This document shows positions 10,078 to 23,400 of a stretch of 64,000 nucleotides of DNA, in pieces. Under the pieces are notes generated by a model. The model had not been told where the DNA came from. It saw only the letters and a program-made list of their open reading frames with translations, and ran no database searches. Position 1 is the first letter of the stretch. Each line of letters begins with the position of its first letter. The position numbers were made by a program, and so were the translations under genes. Location of the stretch: positions 716,518 through 780,517 of the forward strand of contig NW_019775902.1 in the NCBI RefSeq assembly GCF_001039355.2, in the 5' to 3' direction. This DNA comes from Lingula anatina (taxonomy: Eukaryota > Brachiopoda > Lingulata > Lingulida > Lingulidae).

Positions 10078-13000
10078 CTAAGCCGTATGAGTCTCCGTAG
10101 TACTTTGAGGTACATAGACATACTTCAATTTATCAATCTCCTTATAAATCTTCTCAAACGACAGTTCTCGCTGAATACGGTCGCCATTCTGCGCCAATGC
10201 AATATCTTGTTTCGATTTCCTGTTACTTTTCATTGCCTTAGACACGTGACTCAATACCTTGGCGTAGTTCGTAAGGGAATCTAGCGATGGGACCGGTGGA
10301 TAGCCTGCGTACGAGTCGGAATAAAGCATGGCTGATTCGCTAGGAAGAGGTTCAGTCGCTTTATTGCCCTCTGTATCTGTTTGTTTTGGCGGTTCTGGTT
10401 TAGCTGACATTTGTTCCTTTTTAGGGGCATTGCCAGATTTGCCACCTTGGTTCTTATGGCTTGGTTCAGACTTTTGGCCATCAGCTTTTTTATTATTGGC
10501 CACGCTAGTTGGTGATGTTGTGTGTGGATGGCGTGGCTGCTCTACCCTACTCTGTCCAATCAGAGCATCTGGTCCGCCAGTTTGGTATTTAAGGTCGCGA
10601 GCGTCGTTTCCTGTAGATTGTAAATCAGCCTTTGGTACCTCAGAAGCGACGGCATTGGTCTTAGAAATGGCTGCCGGGTTTATATTTTGAACAGGATCCA
10701 TTCCAGAATGTTCTAGTGGTGCGCTATCGACAATTGGCCTCCCTTGAACGGTTGGTATGTTGATGGGATTAGTTTTTTTAGGGGCCAAGGCCTGTGGTAA
10801 AACCGCTGGTATTGGTTGTGGTTCTATAGTTGAGTCTGATTTTGGATAAGATTGATTTGCACCGCGAGGTGAAGGGCCCATATGACTGAGATGCTCCGAA
10901 ATGTTGCCTCCACTGTGAGTGGAAATGACGGGGTTGGACTCATTTGGTGCAACTGGCCCTGATCCACCTTGGAAAAGATTTGGGGAATTATTTGTTAACT
11001 GTTTTTGAACAAAGAAGTTACCCTGGTTATGAGACGAAAGCCGTTGTACATTGATCGGCTGCTTTTCTACCGACGTTGGACCCGGTGCAACTGCATCTAA
11101 TCCCATGGTAGTTCCATCACCAGGTGTTAGTGTTTCCCCGTGTTGTACAGAGGTGATGCTACTCTGTCTTTGTGTGTTGATAATCGCAGATTCTAAAGTT
11201 CTTGGGGGAATTTGTGCCTCATTTAAAACAGCCGACACTTCTTTGGCGTAGGCAGATGGAGTGCTAGAATGAACAGCAGGCTGCTGTTGCGAATGGTACT
11301 TAGATTCTTGTACAGCTGTGGGGCTTTTGAGCTCTAAATAATTTTGATGGTGTGAAACTGGTATTGTAGCCTGGTTTACAATTATTGAACTTTGCACATT
11401 TTTCTGTGTAAAAGAATTCCCATTTTCTACATATTTACTGTGCTGATCTATAGAATTGTCCGCAATTATATGGGATACTTCTTCGTGTTGTAAGTTCTTT
11501 GTCTCTTCACCAAGCTCTTTCTCGCGCTTGCTAACCTGCACGTCAACGCCGTTGGTTTGTACGCCTATGTTGTTAACATGTATAACACCTGCCTGCGACT
11601 GCAGGGCTGCAGTGTCATAGTATATGCCATAAGAGTTTGTCTCCACCCCTTGAGTGGCTGGCACAGAGTCCACCAAGGGGCTATCGACTAAAAAATGAAC
11701 TCGCTGGTAGTAAGGTTGGTTTGGGTGTCTGTCGTGTGACGTCACCACATGCCCGTTTGCGTTGGTTCCTTGTGACGTCATATTGTGTGCATTCTGCGTT
11801 TGGTCAAGCAGAACCGCTGGATATAATTTACCTTCGTTTTCGACATAAATGACTTTTTCCTGATTCTGCTGTGAACTGCCATTGCGTGTATCGTTGCTAT
11901 GGCCATTATCCATGACGTACATTGGCTGAACTCTTTGGTCTTGAGGCACTTGGTGCGGATAACCATTTGCTTGGGGTTGGTGTTCTGGAAGTTGCATGAT
12001 AACCGGCTGTCGCTCTGTTCTGACACTGTAATCTGGTACAGTTTGTTTGTTGCTGAGTGATTGCTGTTGAACTGGTGCTAGTGTATAGAGTGACTGCTGC
12101 TGTTGCGGATAAAGATTTCCGCTGTTTTGGTTATAGACAGAGTAGCCAGCTGGCAGCGGTTCATGCAACGTGTTCTGCGATTGTCCGAGTACATTCGGCA
12201 GAGTCCGATTTGGATTAAGTTGATTATATGTAACCAACTGATGGTCAGTTCTAGTCTGTTCATTCGTAGGTCCAACTGGTCGAAAAACGTACTCGCCGTT
12301 ATTTTGCTGTACCTGTTCCATAACGACATACCGTGGGGCGGTATTGGAGACACCCGGAAGGAGATTATAAGGACTAAAATCGCTTTTGTTGTATCTCAAG
12401 CTCGGCTCTGACATAGTCTGATAGATCTTAGCGTTTGTATCGTCAGTACGTGGGCTTAGATAGGGCACTTGGTCCGTGGCAGAGTGTCGGCCAATATGGT
12501 GGTCAAGGGGATGAGCAATCCTTCTATTGCGGCGGGTAAGGGGCTGCACGCGATGGGGAGCTCTTTTCCTCTGATACGTGTCATCGCTGTACGCATGGTG
12601 CGAAAACCGATGGGTTCGTGCCACGTCGCTGTCATAGGCGCGATGTCGCTCTTGAGGTCTATTGCCGTACAGATGATAATGCACATTGCGCTTATTGTGA
12701 TCTCCGTGAGAACTGTTTGAGTCATCTGAATTTTCATTAAAAGAATCCAGATCTTGGAGATACATGTCTTTTTCACTGTCTTCATCGTACGTGTTTTCTG
12801 TGTGGGGTTTCCGTATATTTCGGGCGGGGCGTTTATTCCTGTGACGAAATTTGCTACGCTTCTTAGTGTTGTGATGAGAAGGTTCTGAGAAGCGTTCCTC
12901 TCGCTCAGCAAGCCCGTCCTCGATCCATTTTTTAATAGAACTTCTTTTTCTCTCCCACGTGGCTCGGATTTCGTCTTGATGCCTGTCTTGAAGCTCCTTC

Positions 13001-15016
13001 TTCTTAACATTTTGATGTTTTGACTTATCCGTGGTGTGCCTGCCTCTTTCGTTTATCTTTGGTTTTCTGACTTCTTCATATTCCTCATCTGGTTCCGTTT
13101 CTGCCTCGTTTTTGACTCGTTTTGATATAACTGGTTTTCTAAGCTTTTGATTTTCACTTTCGCTTTCACTTTCACTGATGCTCTTGTGTTTTATTTCTTT
13201 TGGCTTCTTAAATTCTTTTTTGTCCACTTCACTTTCGCTTTCGCTTTCAACTTCACTAACACTCTTATGTATGATCTCTTTTTGTTTCTTTACAAGCTTT
13301 TGAAACTTAATATTTTTACTTTTCGTCTTTGGTTGGGATGGTTCATCATCTAACTTAGAAGCGTTATTTGTGGGCTTGTGAGAATTTTTATTTTTACTCT
13401 CAAGATCGACTCCTTTCTCTTTGTTCCGATTCTTAACTATTTCACCTGTTTCTGTCTCCTCTGATCCTGAATTTACTGGACTTTCTTGTTTTCTTGCTTT
13501 TTCATTGGTATCTTTACGAGGTTTCTCGTTTGTGTCTTCATTGGTGCGTTTTTTCTCCTTAGATTTAGGTTTAGTTGAAATTGTTTCTATGTCAGATTTC
13601 TTGTTTTTTGGAGTAATTTTCTTAGTCGAGGTAGATTTTTTGGGAGCTGGTTTTTCATCTGAGTCCGTCTCTATATTCTCATTTGGCTGACTCGGAGGTT
13701 CTTTTATATTAACACCTTTGCTAGTTGGCTTATCTTTCTCTTTATTTTCTTTCTCTTTCTTTTTTACGGCCTTTGTTTCTTCTTCACTTTCAGATTCCGT
13801 CTCCGGAGGTGGAGGTTTCTTCGCAGGTTTTGATTTAGCACCATCCGTGTTGTCTTTTTTGGACTTTGCCGACTGGGCATGGGATGGTTTTTTCGGGTTG
13901 TCCTCCTCCTGTCTTGATGCTGTAGGAGCAGGAGTTTGCTTTGCCCCTAACACAGCCAGGAGGTCGCTTTTGGCAATAGGCGTGTCCTTTTCAGGTGCCT
14001 GTTCCGATTTCTTTGCCTCGTTCGGTGCGTCAGAATCTTCGGATTCTGCGTCGCCATACTTTTTAGCGTAATTCTTTTGGAATTTATTCTGCAGTTGTCG
14101 AATTGCCTCTTCTCTAGATTGCTTTTCGTGAAGCGGAATCTCATTGCTTGGCGGCGGTTTAGGCGTTTTGTTCTTATACGCTGCAATAGGCTTGTGAACA
14201 ACCGGTTTTGGTGTCTTCGGATCTGGTTTGGGGGTAACTTTTCTCACGTAGTAATCCGGTTCAGCTTTCCCTTTTGAGTACTGTTGAGCAATGCTTTCTT
14301 GCAATTGTCTTAGTTTTTCTTGTCTTTCTCTGTCGGCGTCACTCTGTCCCCCTGTCTTTGCACCAGACGCCCTGAATTAAAACGTGTGTTTTGTTATTAA
14401 TTCGTGGTAATTCAAACTTGCAGTTGATTAACTCTATTTGTCATTCGCTGATGTTCTTATAAAAATGTGTTATTGAACGTTAGATGGCATTACCAGCACA
14501 TCAGGTTGGGGAGGGGGGGTCACATGTAACACAGCCTCAGACCTTAAGTTACCCGGCAATAAGTACATCGAATAATGGCTGGTGAAGTATCAGTTTATTT
14601 TTCAAGCTGACAGAAACATTTATATTTGTCTGGTGTCATCTTATTTTGCATTAATTGTGTCATACGTGATGGAAGACGGGGAAAATTACATTAATTGATT
14701 TATCATTTGTTTTCGTTTCACACCTATCCATTCCACCGGATTCAGTGCTTTACTCCGAAGCGTGCAATTTTTTCTTTTCATTAAATACCACTATTGGTGT
14801 ATATAGGCTATAATAAGTTTAACGTCATTTAAATTTGTTTCAATGAATGTTTTATATTAATCTCGTTACGAAGGCAGTCAACATCTTTTACAAAAAAAAT
14901 ACAGATTACTATAAATGCATGGTACGATGTTTTATCGACCAGCTGATCGCGCTAGTTACAGTGTTTCTCTGCAACTCTGAAGAAACTCACCCTTTTTGTT
15001 TGTCTCCCTTCCCCAT
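10078..15016 (-). CDS. Orphan ~1439-residue low-complexity charged/Q-rich protein
   Basis: Two coding exons are inferred: 14991-15016 (ATG plus 26 nt, MGKGDKQK, donor AGG|gtgagt) and 10078-14371 (acceptor ttaattcag|G). The phase joins exactly and no stop interrupts 4.3 kb, so the gene is surely real. There is no signal peptide or membrane segment. The N-terminal third is Lys/Glu/Ser-rich with two Ser-Glu repeat blocks (SVSEVESESESE and ISESESESE, each after a K-rich segment of similar sequence). A basic patch follows (KKRSKFRHRNKRPARNIRK). The middle is rich in Gln, Asn, Pro, His and Tyr (PQQQQSLYTLAPVQQQ). The C-terminal 80 residues are better ordered, with a likely helix (FEKIYKEIDKLKYVYVP). 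The whole looks intrinsically disordered. I recognise no family; a cytoskeletal, nuclear or scaffold role is only a guess. Further non-coding 5' exons are possible. Confidence 0.85.
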
Positions 15017-15515
15017 AGGTAGCTGCCATACACGTTAATACGGCGTCAGCGTCGCTACGTCAGTCAATGTTCTCGCCATATGGACGACGCTGCTTGGTAG
15101 AGACTGAAATTATAATTCTTGATTATATAAGTGTGTAACAAAATGCCCTTAATCTTTTCGTATTGATATAGAAATGGTACTTGGATTAACCGAAGTACAT
15201 TCATCCTAAAGCGCCTTCTGTCGTTTATCAGTATAAAATATTGGGCACAAATATATTGAACTTCTCATTTGTTTATATGGGGATGTCAAAAAGCATGCTT
15301 TTCGCGTAACTCTAATTGTCAATATTTCCTACGGCGCATTCGTTGTTTGTAGACACCAAATGTCAATATTTTCACAGTCTAACAGCTGTCACGTGGGCGG
15401 ACACCGAGGATGCTCCAGCCCCCGTGTCTTTTTTGATCTAATATGGTTGAACATGTACAGAGGCCTGTGGGAGAAAGATGTGCTTTTTTATCCTAGAACC
15501 CTTTATACCCCCTTA

Positions 15516-15557
<42 letters not shown>

Positions 15558-15608
15558 AACACACACACACACACACACAACACAAACACACACACACACA
15601 CACACACA
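15516..15608. repeat. Interrupted (CA)n microsatellite
   Basis: About 93 bp of CA dinucleotides with a few A insertions. It produces spurious Thr-His and Cys-Val ORFs on both strands. Confidence 0.95.
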
Positions 15609-17186
15609 CGAGAGCACGGGCAATTCGTGACCAATAATTCTCATTTGGCACTGCACACCCATCATACATGTAAATATAGTCTATAACTCTATACATACGC
15701 ACTAAGTTTCCGACAGCGTCATTAGATAAGGCACTGTGAAATAAACCAGACCAATATAAATGACAAACTAATAGAATAAACCTTCCAGAAGAACTAACTG
15801 TTACTACAGAGGTATAGAAACAGAGATTTACCGCTTTGTGAAGTTAAGATTATTGATGTTGATGGCACTCAGTTGATGGTATAATTAGTATAAAAACGTC
15901 ATATAAAATAAAATATAGTGTAATTATTGCAGAGCACTACACTGATACCGATATTTTGTTTAGGAAAAAATGTCCTGAAGAACAGTCAAAGCGCAATTGT
16001 TTGCGATTTTTACTGCAAAATGTGACACCAATTCACAGTTGTAGATTTAGATGACATTTGAATGAAGTGTACTAAGGATATTCTTGCCGTAAATGAAAAA
16101 CGAACAATATCTCAATAAAATGTGTTAAAGTATATTACATCGTTCGCCCGATTAGAGCATTTTAATGGCTTGTTTTTCATAAAAATGCATGTTTAACTTG
16201 ATAAAGATAATCGCCTTACAATCCGAAATATGAATAGACCTAATTTAAAAAAGCTCACATAAAAATGAACCTTTGTTAAGCCATTAATAATATTGCCTCG
16301 TGATCTTAACAGACATGGCAGGCGAACCAGCACAATTGACTGCGAAAAACATGTCAACGAGACCTATCACATTCAACGTCATAAAAAAAAATCCATTCAT
16401 AGTTTAAATCCCGGAACTGCGCCCCAGAATATTTCGTTTCAAAGTAAGCAGCAGCTCATTACTCAGGAAGAAAAACTGCCAGGCGCAATACAAATCATTA
16501 TTCGTGGCAAATGAATGGAGAGCGAGAAAGATAATAGAATGCAAGACACTAGATTTTCATTTCGTTTCCATAATCTCCATCGGCAAACATTTAAACACTT
16601 TACGTCAAATATTTAAAACAAAGCTTTTTTTGTTGTGGTGGTTATTTCACCTTTGACGCGTAATCATAAAGTACCTTGTGTTCAAATGGAAGTCACTGGG
16701 TCTTCTTTGGTGACTGACTACCGACAAGAAATCAATGATTTTTAAAAGCCGTTGCATTGTTCCTGCCAGACGTAGATGTAGCAATCAAAGTGCCTTTTTT
16801 AATTATACTAAATAAAAGCGCCATTTTCCACATTTCCATTAGGTGTCTTTATCTTCTTTACCCCAGGAGCTGGCAGGCATGTACATTTACCCATCCCTAA
16901 ACTTCTCAGATACCCCCGCCTGTCCTGATTTGCAACCCCCCTCACCCCCACCCCCCCCCCAAAAAAAAAACGTATAATAACTAGTAAACGAGAAAAAACA
17001 TAATTTTTTAATTATGAGTCATACATGCTATAGCAAATTTGTCTTCGTTTTTTGTTTTATATTTGTCGACTGTAGAGAGACTATTTTTTGTCTTTGTATA
17101 CCTCCCTCCCTCTCTTTAGCATGTTGGCTCAATAGTGCCGTCCAAGCAATGGGGGGAGGGGGGGCTGAGATGAGGCCGGTGTGGCA

Positions 17187-17352
17187 GGAATGGTACCAGT
17201 AGTCCGCTAGTAACCGTAGTCCGTTTCCCATTACTTTGTACAGGTAACATTTTTCCTACATACTAACCCAACCATTCCGACTAACTTTAACCTGTATGGA
17301 ACCCCCGACTTCCATTCCCAGGACTGCATGCCGCCTGTCACACCTGGATATC
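17187..17352. mobile_element. R2 inverted-repeat element, copy 1
   Basis: Shares the ordered motifs AGGAATGGTA, AGTCCG, TTTCCCATT, CAGGT and CTAAC...CCTG with 32441-32590, and the core pattern (TCCG, TTCCCATT, CTAACCC-AACC) with 23275-23400 and 50625-50795. The ends read aggaatggtacc and gacttccattccc, a degenerate inverted repeat. Non-coding. Confidence 0.6.
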
Positions 17353-18398
17353 TACCAGTCTACACCTGTGACCTTTATGTAAGCCTAACTGACTGATTCC
17401 GAATATGAATATTAGTCCTACTCAGTAGCTTTTCATATATCGATTTACTATTATACACCATTGTATTACCTATCAAATCTTGTGCAAACTACGTACCAGC
17501 TTTTCCCTCCTCTCCAACCAACCCCCCCCCCTCCCCCATCCCAAACCTCCTACACGGCACCCCACGCCTCGTTAAGAAAAATACTTCGACAAATGTGTAG
17601 TGAAATTTGGGTCCTTTTTTATAATTCTGCCCATATCTTTAAAGGAAACTTGCTTCTCCCGCTCGAAGTTTCCAACCAGGTATGTTCAGAGATCGAAAGG
17701 TTTAATTTCCTTTACAAGATGACGGCAGTAATAGTCTGGCTATATCCCTGACAATTCACTAATCTTTTCTCATTATTGATTAATCTCAACTATCTGTTGA
17801 GTAACAATGATGACTCTAGTCATTTCACCAGAGAAAAATACCAGTTACGATCAATGCTTTGGTAATCAGAACTTGGTAGGAAAACTGGCGAAGGGCAGAC
17901 ATATAAAAAAACAAACAAACAAAGCTGGTAGAAGCACTAACAGTTGAAACATGATGAAAAGCTAATTTAACAATAACAGCGCAGAAAATGTTGTTTTTTT
18001 TATCTTTTGTTGAACTATTTGATAGCATGTTACAAAATGCTTAACAGCATAATCAACTGCAGTTTTCACTGAGGTACTACAGTTACTGTGGACATTCAGA
18101 AAAATAGCACAATGTCTATGGGAATCCCATGTCGCGTGGAAAATGGCAATTTCTAAAAACAAAAATGAAAGCAAAAAAAAAAAACATAAAAATCATAACT
18201 TCAAAATGATAATCTTATTACTGATGACTTAAGCCAACTTTTCAAACTCAAGCTGTTTATACATATATATCAGCTGAACAACGGGGATTAGATTAAACTT
18301 TTTAGGGTAAAACATATCTTCATTCTGTGCGCCAACAAAGAATTTACCTGTGGTGTCCGAATCTTATAGCGTACTTGCATGAGTATACATTTACAATG

Positions 18399-18438
<40 letters not shown>

Positions 18439-20689
18439 AGGGTCTAATGATTGCCTAATACCATATTACAAGTATCTATATCTACGGTAGCTCAACCTTT
18501 AAACAAATGTTCTACTGGTAAAAACAATGACTGCAAAATATTTTAATATCTTATTGCTTCTTTGACTCAAATTATAATCAGTCAGAGCCAAAAGCAAATT
18601 GGCGGTATAACCAGTCGCATGCTCTGGACGTTTCAAATATTCATTCAACAAGAATTCGATACAGGTTATGATCACTGACTTCACGACAGACATGTTGAAA
18701 TGTAATATTCACAAACCTCCCTAATTTAACTGCAAACACCGCGGGATGAAAACCAATGGAAATATTGCTTAACGTGGACACTAAGACGGCCATTATACCT
18801 TTTCGGCACGACTAAGTTTTCATCCCAGCAGAAGCATTCAAGATTCTTGCCGATAAGCCGTAGAGGATATCTACGACAATAGGACAGTCCCTGTACGTAC
18901 AGAGCAGTCTGTGGGATATAAGTACCGGGTAGCTATGACCAAATGAATATAAAATAATTCTAGTCAGTATTCACAGCTGATAGCATAAGAATCTCCAAGC
19001 AGATGGAAAATGACGTCAGTTTACATCTTGACCTCAAGTTCATAATACGATCACCCCCTTACTTTTACAAGAATAGTGCCTTAGAATAGATATATTCTGT
19101 GGTTGTGCTTGAATGTGTCAAAAACGATTACTACGTCTAGTGTCGTTTTTCACTTTCAAAAGGTGTACCAAACTTTTCCACATAACAAGCAAACCATGCC
19201 TCTTACCTGAAAGATAACAGCGGCGTCCTAAGGCCGAGGGAACTCACGCACGCTTAGCAGCACTGTGTCAACATCTCACGAGGACTGATGAGACAGACGA
19301 GAATATCGACATCTCAACATAATGCATAATTGGACGCGTTTATTCGCACCGAGTTTGTTTTATCGACAGTTCGTCCATGGTCCTTTTCAAAACAGAGGAT
19401 GGTATCGAGTAGATGTATAGACTGCCGCCAATGAATTCCAATACTGCGGTGTATGAATGTTATAACTTTGATATGTAAAGGTATACGAGGAGGCAACGGA
19501 GAAGTTGGCCTCAGTGTCATTATGTTATAGCTTTACGATTGCCTTTTCTCGCTGTTATTTTTTATTTATTTCCCTGTTCCTATTTTCCCCCAACGCCATT
19601 ACACCTGAAGATTTTTATTGATTTATTCTCCGTATGCAAGTACACATTTATTGTCATTCCTTGAGTGTGTTGCAGCAAATCTAAATGAGACAGATAGATT
19701 AGATCAACTTGTGTCCATTTAAAGAATTTGTTCCGAAAGACTCGCCGTGTTACTGAGCCGTATATCATGGGAATCGACCATGTCATCGACGGTCACCACA
19801 CTACATATTCAAAATGGAATCGTTATTCGATAACTTTGCCAATTATCCATTCTAAACGAAACACTGCTTTTAAAAAGCGTACTGCCGTTACAAATACACA
19901 GACTCAACTGCTTTGGTGACCATACTTTATTTGTTATTCATTATATATATTGATCTTAACAACAAATCATAACACGCTGTGCAGGAATATTTGAAAGACG
20001 GTAGAAGTTTAAGGTCAAGGTCACGGAAGAGGATATTATGAGTGTTTGGCGTAACATCAGGCGATATCATTGCCTTTTTTTATTCGGTTTACCTAAACCT
20101 CCCTTTTCAAGTGCAGAAAATATGAAGAAAACCTTTATCAGCTCCATTCTGGGGAATATTTTCTGTACTTTCCTCCATAATAAAGGTGCAGGTTGGAAAT
20201 GACATTGGTGTTGAAAACAAAATACTGTTACTTTGTGTTACTATTAAAAAAAGAAAAATGATGATTGAAATTAAATAATCCTAATAAGATGCACGATACA
20301 AAAATTTCGATGCACGTTTTATAATCATTACACCTTTCAAAATGTGTGTACTGTAATGGAGATTATGATTCATTAAAAAGCATAGGAAAATAAATAACAA
20401 ATTAAAGAAACAGGAAAGGAAAGTAATACATACGTGCGCAAAATTGATCAATTCCCAAACTTTGGAAAAATGTCATAAAATGTGAGGTTCCACTAGCTTA
20501 AACTTTTGTCCGTCTTGTGGTTAAAGACAGATCATCTTTTATCCTTGAGGTACTTGTTTAAAAAAGGAATTTACTTTAGGTGTGTATAGGAAAAATCGGA
20601 CTATTTGGTCGCCAACATTGTTCACCGATGATACATGCACCAACTATTCTAATCAGCCACAGTGCGGTTCAACTTTCCAGTGCGTCTCA

Positions 20690-20905
20690 CAGAGCGGACT
20701 ACCTGATCCGCCTACTAAATAAGGTCGACCCATCTTAAAAAGATATGCCCCTAATTCACTGATTGTCTCCATGTCCCCACACGCGCTGGCGCTGCAGGGG
20801 CCTAGCAATTAAACCTCGGAGACAATCAGGAAATTAGCAGCATCGCTTTTATAGCGGGGTTGACCATATTTAGTCGGCTGATCAGTTAGTCGGCGGACTA
20901 TCTGT
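20690..20905. mobile_element. Foldback (long inverted repeat) element
   Basis: The left arm (about 20694-20770) and right arm (about 20812-20904) are imperfect reverse complements over some 80 bp. Matching blocks: CTAATTCACTGATTGTCTCC against GGAGACAATCAGGAAATTAG; CCTACTAAATAAGGTCGACC against GGTTGACCATATTTAGTCGG; AGCGGACTACCTGATC against GATCAGTTAGTCGGCGGACT. A smaller inner stem (CCCC...GGGG) sits at the tip. No ORF. Confidence 0.7.
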
Positions 20906-21373
20906 CCTGAATGCGCTCTATGTCACGGAAGACGCATCTACTGCTTTACAAAACCCGCATGAGAATCAGGCTAGGGAGAGAACTAATCATAATAATCCTC
21001 TACATAAGTATCTGTAATCGATTAAGTCTTTTGTGTCAACAATTAAACCTAGCGTACACTTAATTGCATCGATTCAAATCAAGCAACAAAGGTTTGCGTT
21101 TGCTCTGTGATCACGGAATGCTTTATACCTTTTAATCCGTCGATTTTATACAGGATGACAACTGCAGATGGTATTTTCTTTATTATTTGTGGAACTATTT
21201 CCTTGTTCTCATATACTTTGATAATTTCAAATTCATTCAGCTTTATTTCATTGTGCTTAACGTGCACTAGTACTACTTTATACGTGACATCCTTTCACAG
21301 TTGCTTCCATAACCGAACCGAACTTAGCTCCAGTGCAAACAAATCCATCACTTTGCTACGTGAAAATATAGTG

Positions 21374-21378
<5 letters not shown>

Positions 21379-21434
<56 letters not shown>
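21379..21434. repeat. (TA)n microsatellite
   Basis: Uninterrupted TA dinucleotides over about 55 bp. Confidence 0.95.
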
Positions 21435-21436
<2 letters not shown>

Positions 21437-23274
21437 TTTTTAAAAACCTTCAAATGGTAGCCAATACGTCGAAAAAAGGCAAATATATCTTTAAAATAAA
21501 CTGTTACTTTTACTATAAAATACAACCCACGGTACCAATGATGAAGTCTTTCTAAGCAACCGGTACCAGACATTACATTGCGAAGTACTGTAAGGCGAAA
21601 GCAATGCCGCACGTGCTGGGGACTTCCTGTTTATGCCATATATTGACGTCATCAGTTCCAAACTTTTATATTAACTACATAGCATGTTTTCGAAGACGAA
21701 AGGACATCGGAAATACAGCCGCAAGCTTAAGTAAGAGAAAGGTGCGTTGAATTCATAACAGCACGTTTAGAATGAACAATAGGTTTTTATTCAAGGAAGT
21801 TCACATTCAAGGGACGTGATCGCTGATTGTCTTGTCGCTCTGACGCATAATTTAATGACCAGACCTAAACGGAATGATTGAGTTTCTGTAAAGTTCAGTT
21901 CACACACACACACACACACAAAAGCGATCATTTTGGCCACGTGAATGACGCATACAATGCATAACTGTTTAATTGATCCTTATCTCCAAACTGTCTCTCC
22001 ACGCATCTCCTCTGTTTTCCTCTTACAACACTCACCTCTGTCGTCCGACGATGAACCGTCACCCCACCCACCTCCTCCTCCTCCATCCCATCCCACCCCC
22101 AGTCTTACTACGATAGTTGTTAACGTGACCATTGTTTCAGGGTTACCTTACTATACAAAAGGCTTCAACGGTTATATTTATTTTTATAAAAATCTAAAAA
22201 TCTGACCATCAAAGACATATCGAATTCTGCTACATTCCTACTGTGGCTTACCTGTCCATACGACAATACACAATGATAAAGGGTTTTTCTTAAAAATCTC
22301 TGCGGACTACGGATAAAAGTTGAATCAAACATGTTGAAACAATGAGAAGAGAGTTCATAAATATACTTAATTAACAAAGATCTTCTTTTCGAATAATTTG
22401 AAAATCCCATTATGCATCTCAGTTTAACCGCTTGGGAGGGTGAGGAACATTTGCATACGTCACACACACAATCCTGTCTGTCCATTATGACCACATGCGC
22501 TTTTGTGTCTGATAGCAACGTCAAATCACACTTGGAAAAGTCGCTCACGGAAAATTGTTAAATAATTTCTAAAAAAAAATATGTTAGGGCGATGACATTA
22601 ATCATGGTTGAGCATTCAAACCTTACTTGTCGCGCCTGTAAGCTACAGATCATTACGGGTTCAATTACTCGCGGCAGCCGACACACTCCAACAGTTGTCT
22701 GCAACTAAAGAGACGCAATATAGCGAAAATGATTAGAATTGTATTTCTGAACTTCAAACATCCGGTTCCCACGCTACAGCTGTGACCATGGATTGACAAA
22801 TAAACACCGGAGTCTTCTATATCGATATTACTGCTTTACTGTACTTCCTTGTTTTCAAACTGGACGGGTCATTTGGTTACAAACGGTTATTGACGCTAGA
22901 AGAAACCTTCCAATGGCGCCCCTTACAAGTGGCAAACAGCACACTGCCTGACGTACATGTATCTGAATATCGAAAATACGCCATTGGTGCAATGAGCTCG
23001 TATTTAGAGCTCTTTAATTTATGACGACTATACCAGTAAAATGTTTAAAAACTTGGTCTGTATACTTGTAGGCCTACATGTAGGCCACGCCAAGTGAAGC
23101 AATTACAAAATGCGTCGTTTCTTATTTCAAAACTCAGGACGGTGTACTTTTTGTGGCCTACTTACTGATTATGGTATTGGCACATAACAGATGACCGAGA
23201 AGAATAAATACACGTGACTTGTGTGTATACCGGTGTTATATATTGGAGTGAATTCCTTGGCTTTGGAAAAGCTA

Positions 23275-23400
23275 GGGTCCGTTCCCATTGGTTTGTACAG
23301 TTAAGCGCCGTCCTATATTTTGACCCACTTACGTCACGCTAACCCTAACCTGTAGGAATCTAACGGAAGGTTGTTAATCTGGTACGTACGGAGCCTCAGA
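23275..23400. mobile_element. R2 inverted-repeat element, copy 2 (divergent)
   Basis: Contains TCCGTTCCCATTGG, TTTGACCCACTTA and CTAACCCTAACCTG in the same order as in the copy at 50625-50795. Terminal inverted repeats are poor. Confidence 0.5.

Noticed and set aside
13718-14071. 117-codon plus-strand ORF rich in Phe, Ser and Gly, resembling a membrane protein
   Set aside because: It is the antisense shadow of the Lys/Glu-rich coding exon of the 1439-residue gene; others at 10328, 12103, 13147 and 13421 are the same.
15360-15702. ORFs rich in Thr-His or Cys-Val
   Set aside because: Translations of the (CA)n microsatellite.
18499-18693. Minus-strand 64-codon ORF (MSVVKSVIITCIEFLLNEYL) with protein-like composition
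   Set aside because: No recognised family, no good donor in frame, and no partner exon found; could be a real exon but cannot be supported.
21079-21330. Minus-strand ORF containing LNEFEIIKVYENKEIVPQII
   Set aside because: Looks more protein-like than random but has no splice context or known domain; possibly a transposon relic.
22165-22548. 127-codon minus-strand ORF with a CVCDVCKC motif
   Set aside because: The cysteine cluster comes from a short ACACAC-rich stretch; no zinc-binding pattern or homology is evident.
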